DNA of 64,000 bases from the NCBI RefSeq assembly GCF_036116635.1, contig NZ_CP107995.1:8432001-8496000 (forward strand). The letters run 5' to 3'. A model generated the notes under the pieces. That model made no database searches. It was given only the letters and a program-made list of their open reading frames with translations, and had not been told where the DNA came from. The translations under genes were made by a program, and so were the position numbers. Origin of the DNA: Amycolatopsis sp. NBC_00345. Lineage in GTDB: Bacteria; Actinomycetota; Actinomycetes; Mycobacteriales; Pseudonocardiaceae. Below are positions 9,151 through 17,980 of the stretch, in pieces (the stretch's first letter is position 1; every line of letters begins with the position of its first letter).

Positions 9151-9555
9151 TCACACGTTGCTGATCTCTTCGATCAGCGCGTCGACGTCGAAGCTCTCGC
9201 TCTCGACGCCGAGCGGGACGAGTTCGTAGGAGGAGTCGAGGAACGTCTGAACGTCCTCGCGCTCGAGCTCGAACGACGCGTACCCGTCGGGCGACTCGAT
9301 CTCGAGGGTCAGCATCGCCTCGTCCTCGGACAGGTCCGGGCGGACGCGGACGTCGCCGAGGCCGGAGGGCTCGTTGAGCCCGGTCACGAGAAGGTCACGT
9401 GCGAACGTCCACTCGATCCACCGGCCGCGCTCGGTCCGGAAGGCCACGGTGACCGCGAAGGGCTCGGCGGCGTGGTAGGACAGGCGGGACAGCACCGGCG
9501 TGGTGCTCTCGTTCAGCAACACGAACTGGGTCTGGTGTACGGCGTCGGTGTGCAC
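9151..9555 (-). CDS. SsgA/SsgB-like sporulation and cell-division protein
   Basis: Small cytoplasmic protein of 134 aa in the SsgA-like family (SALP), unique to morphologically complex actinobacteria. These proteins guide FtsZ placement and cell-wall remodelling at sporulation septa. Family features visible are the SYHAAEPFAVTVAF and WIEWTFARDLLVTGL segments and the acidic C-terminal half. Length and the family core look closest to SsgB, the most conserved member. It is monocistronic, with a long gene-free region upstream that must hold its promoter. Confidence 0.85.
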   Translation of the reverse strand: MHTDAVHQTQFVLLNESTTPVLSRLSYHAAEPFAVTVAFRTERGRWIEWTFARDLLVTGLNEPSGLGDVRVRPDLSEDEAMLTLEIESPDGYASFELEREDVQTFLDSSYELVPLGVESESFDVDALIEEISNV

Positions 9556-9924
9556 GGCTGCTCCTGGTGTGTTCCTCCGGTGGTTCGCGTCTTGCGAACT
9601 GTCGGCAAGGAGATGATCAACCGAGGGCGTCGTGACGCCGGAACCCCGACGTTCACGCGATCGGCTGCATCCGTCCTCTTAGGCGTAACACGGGACACAC
9701 ACCCCTTGCGTTCACCTTGCAACCTTGGGTCACGTTTTTTGGCCCGCAAGGGCAACTGCGGAGGGACTTTTGCGCAACTGCCGCGATCGCTGGTGCTTGG
9801 TGGCGGCCCCTCGGCGCTCGACGACCCGAACAACGCCTCGACGAGGCCGAAGCCACACACATCGTGAGAATCAGCGCCGTCGCGACGGCCGGCGGCTGGA
9901 GTAGGCCGGGGCGGCATGCGCAGT

Positions 9925-9973
9925 CCACCGTCCACCGTCCACCGTCCACCGCCCACCGCCCACCGCCCACCGC
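9925..9973. repeat. 7-bp tandem repeat, seven copies
   Basis: Seven head-to-tail copies of CCACCG(T/C): the first three end in T and the last four in C. A further partial CCGCC follows. It is a simple-sequence tract with no coding sense. Confidence 0.85.
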
Positions 9974-10508
9974 CCGCCCCCGTCGCCCGCTGCTCGCCCC
10001 CCGCCTGCATGACGCCGCCCGCTGCTTGCCACAGCTGCTGCCGCACGATGCCTCGCCGCCACCGCCGCGTGACGCCGCCCGCTGCTTGCTTGCCGCTGCC
10101 GCATGACGTCGCCCGCCGCCACCACCGCTCGCCCGCCGCCGACCGAGCCGCCACACGACTACGCCGCCGACCAGTCCACCGCCCGACTCCCGCCCGAAGA
10201 TCACCACCGGCACCCCGATCGGCCAAGATCACAAACGTGCCCGTACCGCTGACCGTGAAACGCCATGCGGGCCCGCCAACGCGACGCGCGCCCGGTTAGC
10301 AAAAACCGGTCCGTCCGTCCCAGATGGACCGTCCGAAGTAGACCGTCCCCGCTCGACCCTCGCGACCGCCCCAGACCGAGCATTCCTGCAAGCCCCATGC
10401 GAAGCCGTTTTCGAAGCTCCCCGCCAGACATGCCCCCGCCACTCCCTTGGGGGGCGTCCCCGCTCCAGTCTACCGGTGGGGGCCGACAGAACGGGCCGCG
10501 CGAGATGG

Positions 10509-10538
10509 TTATCCACAGGGGGCGACGGTTGTGGATGA
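10509..10538. promoter_or_regulatory. Inverted DnaA-box-like pair
   Basis: TTATCCACA at 10509-10517 matches the consensus DnaA box exactly. TTGTGGATGA at 10529-10538 carries an inverted, near-consensus copy (TCATCCACAA on the other strand). Seven bases (ATCCACA/TGTGGAT) are perfectly inverted around 12 bases. It could titrate DnaA or be chance; dnaA and dnaN are not nearby. Confidence 0.35.
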
Positions 10539-10629
10539 ATGACCGGCAGACGATCTCTGGGTGGTGGTGAGGGCGGCAGCTGTCACGTCATCGGCGGCGT
10601 GGCCACGCAACCGGCACGTCACCAGCAGA

Positions 10630-10890
10630 TGGTCACGTCGCTGGAGAGTAGGGGTGGGCAGCCGGGGTCGCGGCGCTGGAAGGCGAGGGCGCCGTGGCGG
10701 CAGGCGGGATCATGTCGCTGGAAGGCAGGGGCGTCGTGGTGGCAGCCGGTTGCGGTGCCGGAGGGTGGTGGCGCCGGGTGGCCGGGTTACGTCGCTGGAG
10801 GGCAGAGGCGAGTGCAGCAACCGGTCACGTAGGCCCGGTCACGTAAGCCGGTCACGACAGCCGCTCACAACAACCGGTCACGTAAGCCGG
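10630..10890. repeat. Degenerate tandem repeats
   Basis: Units containing CGCTGGA(A/G)(A/G)GC(A/G)(A/G)GGGC recur at about 10639, 10674, 10716 and 10793. They are followed by repeats of CCGGTCACGTAAGCCGGTCA at about 10840 and 10875. Spacing is irregular. No function is evident. Confidence 0.5.
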
Positions 10891-11361
10891 TCAAGTGAGC
10901 GGCAGTGTCAGCCCGACCTTCACCCGGTCCATGGCCACGCTCGTGGTGAAGTGCCGGACGTTCGGGTTGTCGAAGAACATCCGGCGGGTGAAGGCTTCGA
11001 AGGCGGTCATGTCGGGGCAGGTCACCACTAGGACGAAGTCGGCCTGGCCGGTGACGTAGTAGCACTGCTGCACGTAGTCGTCGGCCTGGACCTGGCGGCG
11101 GAAGACGTCCAGCACGGTGAGGTTCTCGCGCTCCATCTCCACCATGACCAGGAACGTCATGGACAGGCCGAGTGCCCGCGGGGACAGCACGGCGACCTCC
11201 TTCTCGATCACCCCCGACTCGCGCAGCCGCTTGATGCGGCGCTGGACGGCAGCGGCGGAGAGGCCGACCTTCGCGCCGATGACCTCGGCGATCGTGCGCG
11301 AGTCGGCCTGCAGGCAGGCGAGGATGGCGAGGTCCAGCCGGTCGAGGTCGGGAGTGAGCAC
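10891..11361 (-). CDS. Lrp/AsnC-family transcriptional regulator
   Basis: A 156-residue regulator. The N-terminal winged helix (LDRLDLAILACLQADSRTIAE, then VGLSAAAVQRRIKRLRESGVI) is followed by a C-terminal RAM ligand-binding domain (MVEMERENLTVLDVF, YVTGQADFVLVV). Family members sense amino acids and often regulate a neighbouring gene. It is divergent from the KAS III gene with about 215 bases between the starts, so that gene is a possible target. GTG start (codons for MLTPDLDRLD). Confidence 0.88.
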   Translation of the reverse strand: MLTPDLDRLDLAILACLQADSRTIAEVIGAKVGLSAAAVQRRIKRLRESGVIEKEVAVLSPRALGLSMTFLVMVEMERENLTVLDVFRRQVQADDYVQQCYYVTGQADFVLVVTCPDMTAFEAFTRRMFFDNPNVRHFTTSVAMDRVKVGLTLPLT

Positions 11362-11576
11362 GCCTCAGGCTAACCGGGGACACCGACAGGATGCCTCGTC
11401 TTTACCGACGCTCACCCGTCGGCCTGGGGCCACTGTGGCCAATACCTCCTAATGAGCGAACCTGGAAGAGGTTTTCCAGTGACCTGGAACACAACTGACC
11501 GGTCTACCCAGGGGTAGCCCATACAAGTGGACGCAAGCCGCCGGCAACCGCCAACCGTCGGCTGGGAGGGTTGGTC

Positions 11577-12581
11577 GTGAGTGTGCAAGGGTTTCCGTCC
11601 GGTCGTGCCGCCGTGCTGACGGGACTGGGCGCGGCCTTGCCCGATCGAGTGGTGGACAACCACGAGCTCGCCGGCCGGCTGGACACCTCCGACGAGTGGA
11701 TCCGCACCCGCACCGGCATCCGCGAGCGCCGGGTCGCCGCGCCGGGCGAGTCCACTGTGGATCTGGCCGTCGCCGCGGGACGTCAGGCGCTGGACGGGAC
11801 GGGCGCCGGGGCCGACGCCGTGGTGCTCGCGACCTCGACCGCCGACCAGCTCTGCCCCGCGAGCGCGCCGCAGGTCGCCGCGCGGCTCGGGCTCGGCACC
11901 GCCGCGGCGTTCGACGTGAACGCCGTGTGCAGCGGCTTCATCTACGCCCTCGCCACCGCGCAGGGCCTCATCGCGGGCGGCATCGCGAAGCGGGTGCTCG
12001 TGATCGGCGCCGACGTCTTCACCTCGCTGCTCGACCCCGAGGACCGCACCACCGTGCCGATCTTCGGCGACGGCGCGGGCGCGGTCGTGCTGCGCGGCGG
12101 CGACGCCGACGAGCCCGGCGCGCTCGGCCCGTTCGACCTGCACAGCGAGGGCGAGCTGGCCGACCTGCTGTGGGTCGAGGCCGGCGGCTCGCGCCACCGG
12201 TTCTCCGACGACCCGCGCGACCACTACCTCCGCATGCAGGGCACGGCCGTCTTCCGGCACGCCTGCGCGCGCATGGCCGAGTCCTCCCGCGCGGTGCTGG
12301 AGAAGGCCGGCTGGATGGTCGGCGACGTCGACCGGTTCGTCGGGCACCAGGCCAACATCCGCATCCTCCAGGCCGCCGCCAAGCACCTCGGCCTGCCCGC
12401 CGACGCGGTCGTCGCGAACATCGACCGCGTCGGCAACACCAGCGCCGCGTCGATCCCGCTGGCCCTCGCGGACGCCGCCGCCGACGGCACGATCGTGCCC
12501 GGCCACCGGGTCCTCCTGACGGCCTTCGGCGCCGGCCTCACCTGGGGCTCGACCCTGCTGACCTGGCCCGACGTCCTCTAA
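11577..12581 (+). CDS. fabH: Beta-ketoacyl-ACP synthase III (FabH family)
   Basis: Condenses an acyl-CoA with malonyl-ACP to start fatty-acid or polyketide chains. It has 334 aa, normal for the family. The catalytic triad is visible: C118 in NAVCSGF, H257 in GHQANIRI and N287 in GNTSAAS. The thiolase-fold hallmark GDGAGAVVL is present. Start is GTG 11577, with GGAGGG seven bases upstream. It is alone here, without FabD, ACP or FabF neighbours, so it may be a specialised or spare copy rather than the housekeeping enzyme. Confidence 0.92.
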   Translation: MSVQGFPSGRAAVLTGLGAALPDRVVDNHELAGRLDTSDEWIRTRTGIRERRVAAPGESTVDLAVAAGRQALDGTGAGADAVVLATSTADQLCPASAPQVAARLGLGTAAAFDVNAVCSGFIYALATAQGLIAGGIAKRVLVIGADVFTSLLDPEDRTTVPIFGDGAGAVVLRGGDADEPGALGPFDLHSEGELADLLWVEAGGSRHRFSDDPRDHYLRMQGTAVFRHACARMAESSRAVLEKAGWMVGDVDRFVGHQANIRILQAAAKHLGLPADAVVANIDRVGNTSAASIPLALADAAADGTIVPGHRVLLTAFGAGLTWGSTLLTWPDVL

Positions 12582-12605
12582 CCCGGCCCGTGAACCCGGC
12601 CCGCG

Positions 12606-13811
12606 TCAGGCGGTGGGCAGGGTGTCGTCCAGCCAGTCGAACATCGTCTGGTGGGCGCGGGACATCGCGCCCATGTGGCAGTGCTCGCCGGCGCCCTCGG
12701 CCTCGGTCAGGGTGACCAGCGTGGTGGGCGCGTTGACCAGCGCCTGCTCGACCTTCTGCGGCTGGCCCGCGAAGAACTGGTCGTTTTCCGCGTCCATGAT
12801 CAGCGTCGGCGCGGTGATGCGGTCCGCGATCCCGGTGAGGGTGTAGTCGCGGCTGCGGCGGACCAGCGCGGCGGCGGAGTCCACGCCCATCGTCCACTTG
12901 CCGTTGTTCAGTGCCCAGCGGACCTGCGTGTTCGCGCTCGCGATCAGGCCCAGCACGGGGTTCGCCACGTCGTCACGCTGCTCGTCGATCCAGCCGGTCA
13001 ACGCGGGCGGCAGGCTGCGGTAGAAGGCCGCGTGGAGGTCGTGCACGCCGTCGTCGAGGATCAGCGCCGCGATCCGGTGCTCGAACGCCGCCGCGCGGGC
13101 CACGAGGTAGCCGCCCATGCTGTAGCCGAACACGGCGATCCGGTCGTCGTCGATCTCCGGACGGCTCACCGCGTAGTCGAGCACCGGCGTGGTGACGGCC
13201 TCCCAGTCCGGCCGGAAGACGAGCTGCTGCCGACGCAGCGCCGCGCCCTGGCCGGGGCCGTCGAAGGCCAGCACGTTGTAGCCGCGACGCAGGGCCCCCG
13301 CGGCCAGGGCGAAGTAGGCCTCTTCGAGCGTGGAGTCGAACCCGCTGGTGTAGACCACCGTGGGCCGGGGCGCGCCGGAGTCGTCGACCCGGAAGAGGTA
13401 ACCGGGCAGCGTGGTGTCCTCGTAGGGGATCTCCACCGCCTCGACCGGGCTGTCGAACAGCGCCGCTGCCTGCGCGAAGGTGTCGTGGGACCGGGTGGAG
13501 AGCTCGGTGACCTCCGGGTCCGTCGCCGGGTGCTCGCGCAGGAAGAACTCGGCCGTCCGGTAGTAGTTCGACGCGCGCAGCAGCGCCTCGCGCGCGCTCA
13601 CCTCGTGCCCGGCGGCCAGCGCCGTCCGGCCGAGGTCCTCGACCCGCTCGGCCGTCGCCTTCCACGCGGCGTGCCAGGCGGCCTCGTCGCCGTCGCCGAT
13701 CTTGGCCGCGGTGACCAGCACTTCGCCCAGTTCAGCACCGTCGTACGCGGCGAAGCCGGCGGCACGCAGCGCCTCGAACGAGAACGACTCGTCGTCGAAC
13801 AAGAACTTCAC
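12606..13811 (-). CDS. Alpha/beta hydrolase (FrsA/peptidase S9-like esterase)
   Basis: Cytoplasmic alpha/beta-hydrolase of about 400 aa. An N-terminal helical cap region (residues 1-130) precedes the catalytic core. The nucleophile elbow GYSMGG is clear, as is 'NVLAFDGPGQGAA', typical of the 2,6-dihydroxypseudooxynicotine hydrolase/EstFrsA group; the acid is probably the Asp in LIMDAENDQF and the base His is in the C-terminal 'AGEHCHMG'. I chose GTG 13811 because GGAGG sits four bases upstream. It is divergent from a TetR gene, which likely controls it. The substrate is unknown. Confidence 0.82.
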   Translation of the reverse strand: MKFLFDDESFSFEALRAAGFAAYDGAELGEVLVTAAKIGDGDEAAWHAAWKATAERVEDLGRTALAAGHEVSAREALLRASNYYRTAEFFLREHPATDPEVTELSTRSHDTFAQAAALFDSPVEAVEIPYEDTTLPGYLFRVDDSGAPRPTVVYTSGFDSTLEEAYFALAAGALRRGYNVLAFDGPGQGAALRRQQLVFRPDWEAVTTPVLDYAVSRPEIDDDRIAVFGYSMGGYLVARAAAFEHRIAALILDDGVHDLHAAFYRSLPPALTGWIDEQRDDVANPVLGLIASANTQVRWALNNGKWTMGVDSAAALVRRSRDYTLTGIADRITAPTLIMDAENDQFFAGQPQKVEQALVNAPTTLVTLTEAEGAGEHCHMGAMSRAHQTMFDWLDDTLPTA

Positions 13812-13832
13812 GATGACCTCCGATTGACCGAT

Positions 13833-13900
13833 ACGGACCCGTTCCGTCTCGCTCAATCATTCGAGCACAGGTTTCACCGAGACGCAAGCGTTCCGTTCGA
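13833..13900. promoter_or_regulatory. Candidate TetR operator region
   Basis: Between the divergent hydrolase and TetR starts, ACGGA-CCCGT-TCCGT (13833-13847) forms a short inverted repeat. The word CGTTCCGT occurs twice (about 13840 and 13889), the second beside ACGCAAGCGT. Placement suits an autoregulatory TetR operator; the exact boundary is inference. Confidence 0.45.
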
Positions 13901-13916
13901 GTGTTAGAGTCCCGGC

Positions 13917-14534
13917 ATGGCTGCTGAAACCGCGTCCACCCGCCGCGCGCCGGGAGGTTCGGAGTTGCGCGACGACGTGACCGAGGCCCTGGCCGCCGCG
14001 TTCTTCGAGGAACTCTCCGCCGTCGGCTACGGCCGGCTGTCGCTGGAGGCCGTGGCCAAGCGGGCCGGCGCGGGCAAGGCGGCGATCTACCGGCGCTGGC
14101 CGTCCAAACGGGACATGACGGTGGCACTCCTGTCCCGGGTCGCGATCGCGGCGATCGCCCCCGCGGACACCGGGACGCTGCGCGGCGACCTGGAGCACTA
14201 CCTCCACGACGCCGTCCGCGCGCTGACCCACCCGCTGGCCTCGCGGATCATTCCCGACCTGATGGCCGAGGCGACCCGTGACCCGGAGCTCGCGGAAGAG
14301 CTGATGGACAGCCTCCGCGGGCCCCGGCGCGAGAACGCCGCGAAGATCCTGCGTGCCGCGATCGACCGCGGCGAGGTGCCCGCCGACGTGGACTTGGAGC
14401 TGAGCCTCGACTTCCTCGCCGGACCCCTCTATTGGCGGCTGGCCGTCGTGCACCTGCCAGCCGACGACGACTACGTCGACCGGCTTGTCACCCAGCTCGT
14501 CCGGTTCCTGGCGCTCCCTGGTCCGTCCACGTGA
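13917..14534 (+). CDS. TetR/AcrR-family transcriptional regulator
   Basis: A 205-residue repressor-type protein. The N-terminal helix-turn-helix is clear (LSLEAVAKRAGAGKAAIYRRW, then PSKRDM), followed by an all-helical ligand domain of the TetR_C_11-like type. It is divergent from the alpha/beta hydrolase gene, its likely target. Its 3' end overlaps the convergent cyclase gene by 47 bases, so the two may interfere. Confidence 0.88.
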   Translation: MAAETASTRRAPGGSELRDDVTEALAAAFFEELSAVGYGRLSLEAVAKRAGAGKAAIYRRWPSKRDMTVALLSRVAIAAIAPADTGTLRGDLEHYLHDAVRALTHPLASRIIPDLMAEATRDPELAEELMDSLRGPRRENAAKILRAAIDRGEVPADVDLELSLDFLAGPLYWRLAVVHLPADDDYVDRLVTQLVRFLALPGPST

Positions 14535-15996
14535 CGGTGGCCTGCTCACGGCCGCGCAGCAGCAGTTCGCCGTGAGTGGACCAGTGTTCCCGCTCCCCGC
14601 CGAGGGCCGCCTTGATCGTCGCCTCGCTCGCGAGAATGCGTGACGGCGCGGATTTCGCGTGCTCAGTCAGCCGCGCGGCCTCGTTCACGGCGTCGCCGAT
14701 CACCGTGTACTCCAGCCGGCTCGACGCGCCCAGCTGACCCGCGAACACCGGCCCGTACGCGACGCCGATGCCCAGGTCCAGCTCGCCGTCCGAGAGCACG
14801 GCGTCACGGATCGCGCGCGCGGCGGCGAGCGCCATGGTGGGCCCGTCGGACAGCCGCGTCGGCGCGCCGAAAACGCACAGCGCGGCGTCACCCTGGAACT
14901 TGTTGACCAGCCCGCCGCGAGCGTCCACAGCGGACACCACGCTGGCGAAGAACCGGTTCAGCTTCGCCACCAGCTCCTGCGGCGGCGTGCGCTGGGCCAG
15001 CGCGGTGGAGTCGACGACGTCGACGAACAGGGCCGCCACCTCGCGCACGTCGCCGGACAGCGACGCGCCGTACTCCAGCGCGTGCCGCGCCACGTCCGTG
15101 CCCACGTGCCGGCCGAACAGGTCCCGCATCCGCTCCTGCTCGCGCAGGCCGGACGCCAGGTCGTTCACCGACGTCTGCAGCATGCCGATCTCGCTGGAAT
15201 CGTCGACGTCCACCGTGACGTCGGTGGAGCCGCGCGCGATCCGGTCCAGCGCGATGCGCAGCCGGTGCAGCGGCGACGCGACGGCGCGGGCCAGCAGCGC
15301 CGTGCCGATCGCGCCGGTGACGAGGCCGATCACGGACAGCATGATCAGGCTCGCCGTCGGGTTCGCGCGGCCGAGGTCGGGCGGCGTCGCGACGAGCAGC
15401 ACGCCGACGAGCGGGACGCCGCTGGCCAGCGCCCAGGTGACGATCAGCCTGGTCAGCACGGTCACCGGCAGTGAGCCCTGCGGCGGTGTGACGTCGAGCG
15501 CCATCGTCATCACCGGCCGCGCCACCCACTCCGCGGCGAGGTAGGTGAGGCCGACGGTGGTGAGCCCGCCGAGCCCGATCGTCAGCGCCATGCCGGACGC
15601 GTCCGCGAACGAGCCGAGCCAGCCCGCAAGCGCGCCGAGGATGACCGTTCCGATCAGCCACAATGTGCCGCTGACCACGGCCATGTCGACGGGCAGCCGC
15701 AGCGCCCGCTGGGCCTCGGCCTTCGTCGGCGGCCGGCCGATCGTGAACCAGACGACGGTGCGACGCTGCAGGTAAGCGGTCCAGACGGTGCCGGCGACGA
15801 GGCTCACGGCCACGATCCCGGCCGCGGTCAGCCCGAAGACCCAGCCGAGGTCGCCGGCGTCACCCGGCAGGCCCTGCAGGACCAGCAGCAGCGCCACCAC
15901 GGCGGACCCGGCGACGCTGGACCCGAGGCCCAGCGCGGCGAAGCCCAGGCTGGTGCGCAGAACCAGCCGGAACCGACCCGCCGTCTTCCTGCGCAC
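14488..15996 (-). CDS. Membrane-bound class III adenylate/guanylate cyclase with HAMP
   Basis: A 502-residue membrane protein that makes cyclic nucleotide. About six transmembrane helices fill the first 240 residues, then a HAMP linker (ALDRIARGSTDVTVDVDDSS region), then the catalytic domain (about 310-490). Both metal-binding Asp are visible, in ALFVDVVDST and FQGDAALCVFG. The layout matches the mycobacterial Rv1318c-Rv1320c/Rv3645 group. Start is a GTG at 15996. It overlaps the end of the convergent TetR gene. The signal it senses is unknown. Confidence 0.88.
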   Translation of the reverse strand: MRRKTAGRFRLVLRTSLGFAALGLGSSVAGSAVVALLLVLQGLPGDAGDLGWVFGLTAAGIVAVSLVAGTVWTAYLQRRTVVWFTIGRPPTKAEAQRALRLPVDMAVVSGTLWLIGTVILGALAGWLGSFADASGMALTIGLGGLTTVGLTYLAAEWVARPVMTMALDVTPPQGSLPVTVLTRLIVTWALASGVPLVGVLLVATPPDLGRANPTASLIMLSVIGLVTGAIGTALLARAVASPLHRLRIALDRIARGSTDVTVDVDDSSEIGMLQTSVNDLASGLREQERMRDLFGRHVGTDVARHALEYGASLSGDVREVAALFVDVVDSTALAQRTPPQELVAKLNRFFASVVSAVDARGGLVNKFQGDAALCVFGAPTRLSDGPTMALAAARAIRDAVLSDGELDLGIGVAYGPVFAGQLGASSRLEYTVIGDAVNEAARLTEHAKSAPSRILASEATIKAALGGEREHWSTHGELLLRGREQATVTWTDQGAPGTGRAG

Positions 15997-16076
15997 GCCG
16001 CCGATCGTATGGGCTCGGCGCCGCGGCGGCGAGAAAAGGCGTGGTCCGTGGCGTCACTGCTGGTTACCGCGGCGGT

Positions 16077-16300
16077 GTGCAGCCGCTCGACCCGGACGAA
16101 ATCCGTGCCTCATTCGTCAACTGTTCCCGCGGCGAAGCCAAGTCCGTGACGGTCCCCGGTGACGTGCCCTGGGCCGACCGCGACTTCCTGGGCTGGCGTG
16201 ACCCGAAGGCGCCGGCGCGCGCCTACCTGGTGCTGCCGTATGAAGGCGAGGTCGTCGGCCGCGAGGGCAACACGCTCGGCACGTACGCGTGGCGCGGGTG
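16077..16300 (+). pseudogene. Degraded FBP-domain (treble-clef zinc finger) protein gene
   Basis: The start (GTG 16077) and first 60 residues look intact and match FBP-family proteins: IRASFVNCSRGEAKSVTVP, then DFLGWRDPKAPARAYLVLPY. The frame then jumps directly from about 'YEGEVV' to 'GREGNTLGTYAWRGC', which belongs near the family's C-terminus. The central segment with the zinc-binding cysteines is therefore missing. After that the frame runs into the convergent methyltransferase gene with unrelated residues. I read it as an in-frame internal deletion plus a lost 3' end. The family assignment is from memory of the family pattern. Confidence 0.65.
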
Positions 16301-16311
16301 CTCGAATCGCG

Positions 16312-17124
16312 CTAGAACTCCCAGCGCGCGATGCGGCCCATCCGCCGTACGGCCGGGATCAGGCCGGTCACCCGCAGCGCCAGCTTGGACGCCGCGGGCA
16401 TCCGGGCGAGGGTCTCCCCGGAAGCCCAGTCGGTAGCGTCCAAAGAGGACACCAGGCGGACGCCGTAGTGCTCCAGCTGGTGCGGGTCGTCGATGCCCCA
16501 GTGCAGCGTCGCCTTCGCGCGGCGCACCACGGGGTTCAGCTTCTGCGCCTTGATGCCCAGCGTGCTGAAGATGTCGAAGACGAGCTGCCCCTCGGGGAAC
16601 TTGCCGACGATCCGCCGCACCAGCTCCGCGCCGTCGGCCGGGGTCAGGTACATCGTGAGGCCCTCGGCGACGACCAGCACGGGCCGGTCTGACGGAACCT
16701 GGTCCAGCCAGGCGAAGTCCGTCACCGAAGAGCCGATCGCGGTGCGGTTTTCGTGCGGTGGGTAGATCTCGCGGCGCAGCTCGACCACCTCGGGGTAGTC
16801 GACGTCGAACCACGAGACGGTCGGCGGCGGGTCCAGCCGGTCGGCGCGGGTGTCCATGCCGCAGCCGAGGTGCAGCACGATCGCGTCCGGGTGCGCGCTC
16901 AGGTACTCGGCGGCCAGGCCGTCGATCGCCTTCGCGCGGATCGCCACCGAGACCGAGGAATCCCGCGTGATGCCCAGCTTCGTGAAGTCGTAGTCGATCC
17001 GCCGGACCGCGTCGTCGGCCGCGGTGTCGCCGAGCAGGGGCTGGTCACGGCGGGCGTCGAGCGCGCGGCCGTACAGCGTGGCCAGCATGGTGGCCTTTTC
17101 TTCGGTGAAGTGGACTTGCGCCAC
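16312..17124 (-). CDS. SAM-dependent methyltransferase, leucine carboxyl methyltransferase family
   Basis: Class I methyltransferase of about 270 aa in the LCMT/PPM group, common in actinobacteria and often linked to natural-product or O-methylation roles. Motifs seen: HLGCGMDTRADRL (SAM motif I), WFDVDYPEVVELRR (acidic motif), and LVVAEGLTMYL (motif III). Start is GTG 17124, downstream of a G-rich stretch. A perfect operator-like palindrome lies 19 bases upstream, between this gene and the GntR gene on the same strand. The substrate is unknown. Confidence 0.85.
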   Translation of the reverse strand: MAQVHFTEEKATMLATLYGRALDARRDQPLLGDTAADDAVRRIDYDFTKLGITRDSSVSVAIRAKAIDGLAAEYLSAHPDAIVLHLGCGMDTRADRLDPPPTVSWFDVDYPEVVELRREIYPPHENRTAIGSSVTDFAWLDQVPSDRPVLVVAEGLTMYLTPADGAELVRRIVGKFPEGQLVFDIFSTLGIKAQKLNPVVRRAKATLHWGIDDPHQLEHYGVRLVSSLDATDWASGETLARMPAASKLALRVTGLIPAVRRMGRIARWEF

Positions 17125-17142
17125 GATCGCCCCCCAGGGATC

Positions 17143-17170
17143 ACAGTTTTCAGAAACTTGTGAAAACTGT
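17143..17170. promoter_or_regulatory. 10-bp perfect inverted repeat upstream of the methyltransferase gene
   Basis: ACAGTTTTCA (17143-17152) and TGAAAACTGT (17161-17170) are perfect inverted arms around eight bases. The site is AT-rich in a GC-rich genome and sits between the GntR stop and the methyltransferase start. It looks like a dimeric regulator site, possibly for the adjacent GntR protein. Confidence 0.55.
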
Positions 17171-17177
17171 ACTCTGG

Positions 17178-17870
17178 TCAGGAGGTGGCTGCGTAGTCGT
17201 GCGCGTAAGTTTTCGCGTCGAGCAGGTGCTTCAGCGTGATCTCGCGCGCCGCGGCCGCGTCGGAACGGCGGACGGCTTCCAGGATCGCGCGGTGCTCGTC
17301 GACGGCCTTGCGGATCTGGCCGGGCAGCCGCAGGGCCGCGCGACGCTCTTCGCCGACCAGCGCGAGCACGGAACGCAGCAGGTCGGCGACGTCGTCGTTG
17401 CCCGCGTTGCCGGCGATCACGCGGTGGAACTCGGCGTCGGTGGCGATCACGCGGAGCATGTCGCCGGCCGCGGCGGCGGCCTCCATCTCGGCCACGTTGT
17501 CGGCCAGCCGCTGCACGATCCGCGGCGAGTGGTGCAGCGCGAGCCGCTCGGCCAGCGTCGGCTCGACGGTCGCGCGCAGGTCGAACAGCTTCTCCACCAG
17601 CTGCTCGTGCTCGGAGAACCAGCTGCTCAACGGGCCGTCGGCGCTCTTCTGCTCGCGGACGTAGGTGCCGGAGCCCGCGCGGATCTGCACGTAGCCGATC
17701 GAATCCAGCACCCGCAACGCCTGCCGCAGCGAGCCGCGGCTGATGCCGAGCTGCTCGCACAGGGCGCGTTCGGCGGGCAGGCGCGAGCCGGGCGCGAGCT
17801 CACCGGTGTCGATCATCGTGCGCAGATGGTCGACGGTGGCGCTCCAGACCTGTTCGGATTCGTGGGCCAC
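17178..17870 (-). CDS. GntR-family regulator, FadR/FCD subfamily
   Basis: A 230-residue regulator. The winged helix (GSRLPAERALCEQLGISRGS, then LRQALRVLDSIGYV) precedes an FCD all-helical ligand domain (about 85-220) whose Asp/His positions normally bind a metal and a carboxylate. It is followed on the same strand by the methyltransferase gene after 53 bases that contain an AT-rich palindrome, so it may control that gene. Divergent VOC gene upstream. Confidence 0.9.
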   Translation of the reverse strand: MAHESEQVWSATVDHLRTMIDTGELAPGSRLPAERALCEQLGISRGSLRQALRVLDSIGYVQIRAGSGTYVREQKSADGPLSSWFSEHEQLVEKLFDLRATVEPTLAERLALHHSPRIVQRLADNVAEMEAAAAAGDMLRVIATDAEFHRVIAGNAGNDDVADLLRSVLALVGEERRAALRLPGQIRKAVDEHRAILEAVRRSDAAAAREITLKHLLDAKTYAHDYAATS

Positions 17871-17980
17871 CCGCCCATCCTGTCAGGCCCGCGCGCGGTT
17901 CGCGTCGCCTTCGCGTGGCGTCGAAATTGTCGGTGGCGCGTGTCACGATGATCTCGTTCGACAAGATGGGGGAGGGACCC

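Larger units (their letters stand above)
9556..10890. other. 1.3-kb gene-free, repeat-rich region
   Basis: Between the SsgB-like start and the end of the Lrp-type regulator gene I find no credible gene. The ORFs here are Arg-, Pro- or Gly-rich low-complexity frames on both strands. The stretch holds 7-bp tandem repeats (9925-9973), a repeated 20-base segment beginning TGACGCCGCC (about 10009 and 10067), DnaA-box-like words (10509-10538) and degenerate roughly 50-bp repeats (10630-10890). Confidence 0.7.

Noticed and set aside
9843..10299. Open frames on both strands in the 9.8-10.3 kb stretch
   Set aside because: They are Arg/Pro/Gly-rich low-complexity frames created by tandem repeats and GC bias, with no ribosome site or family pattern.
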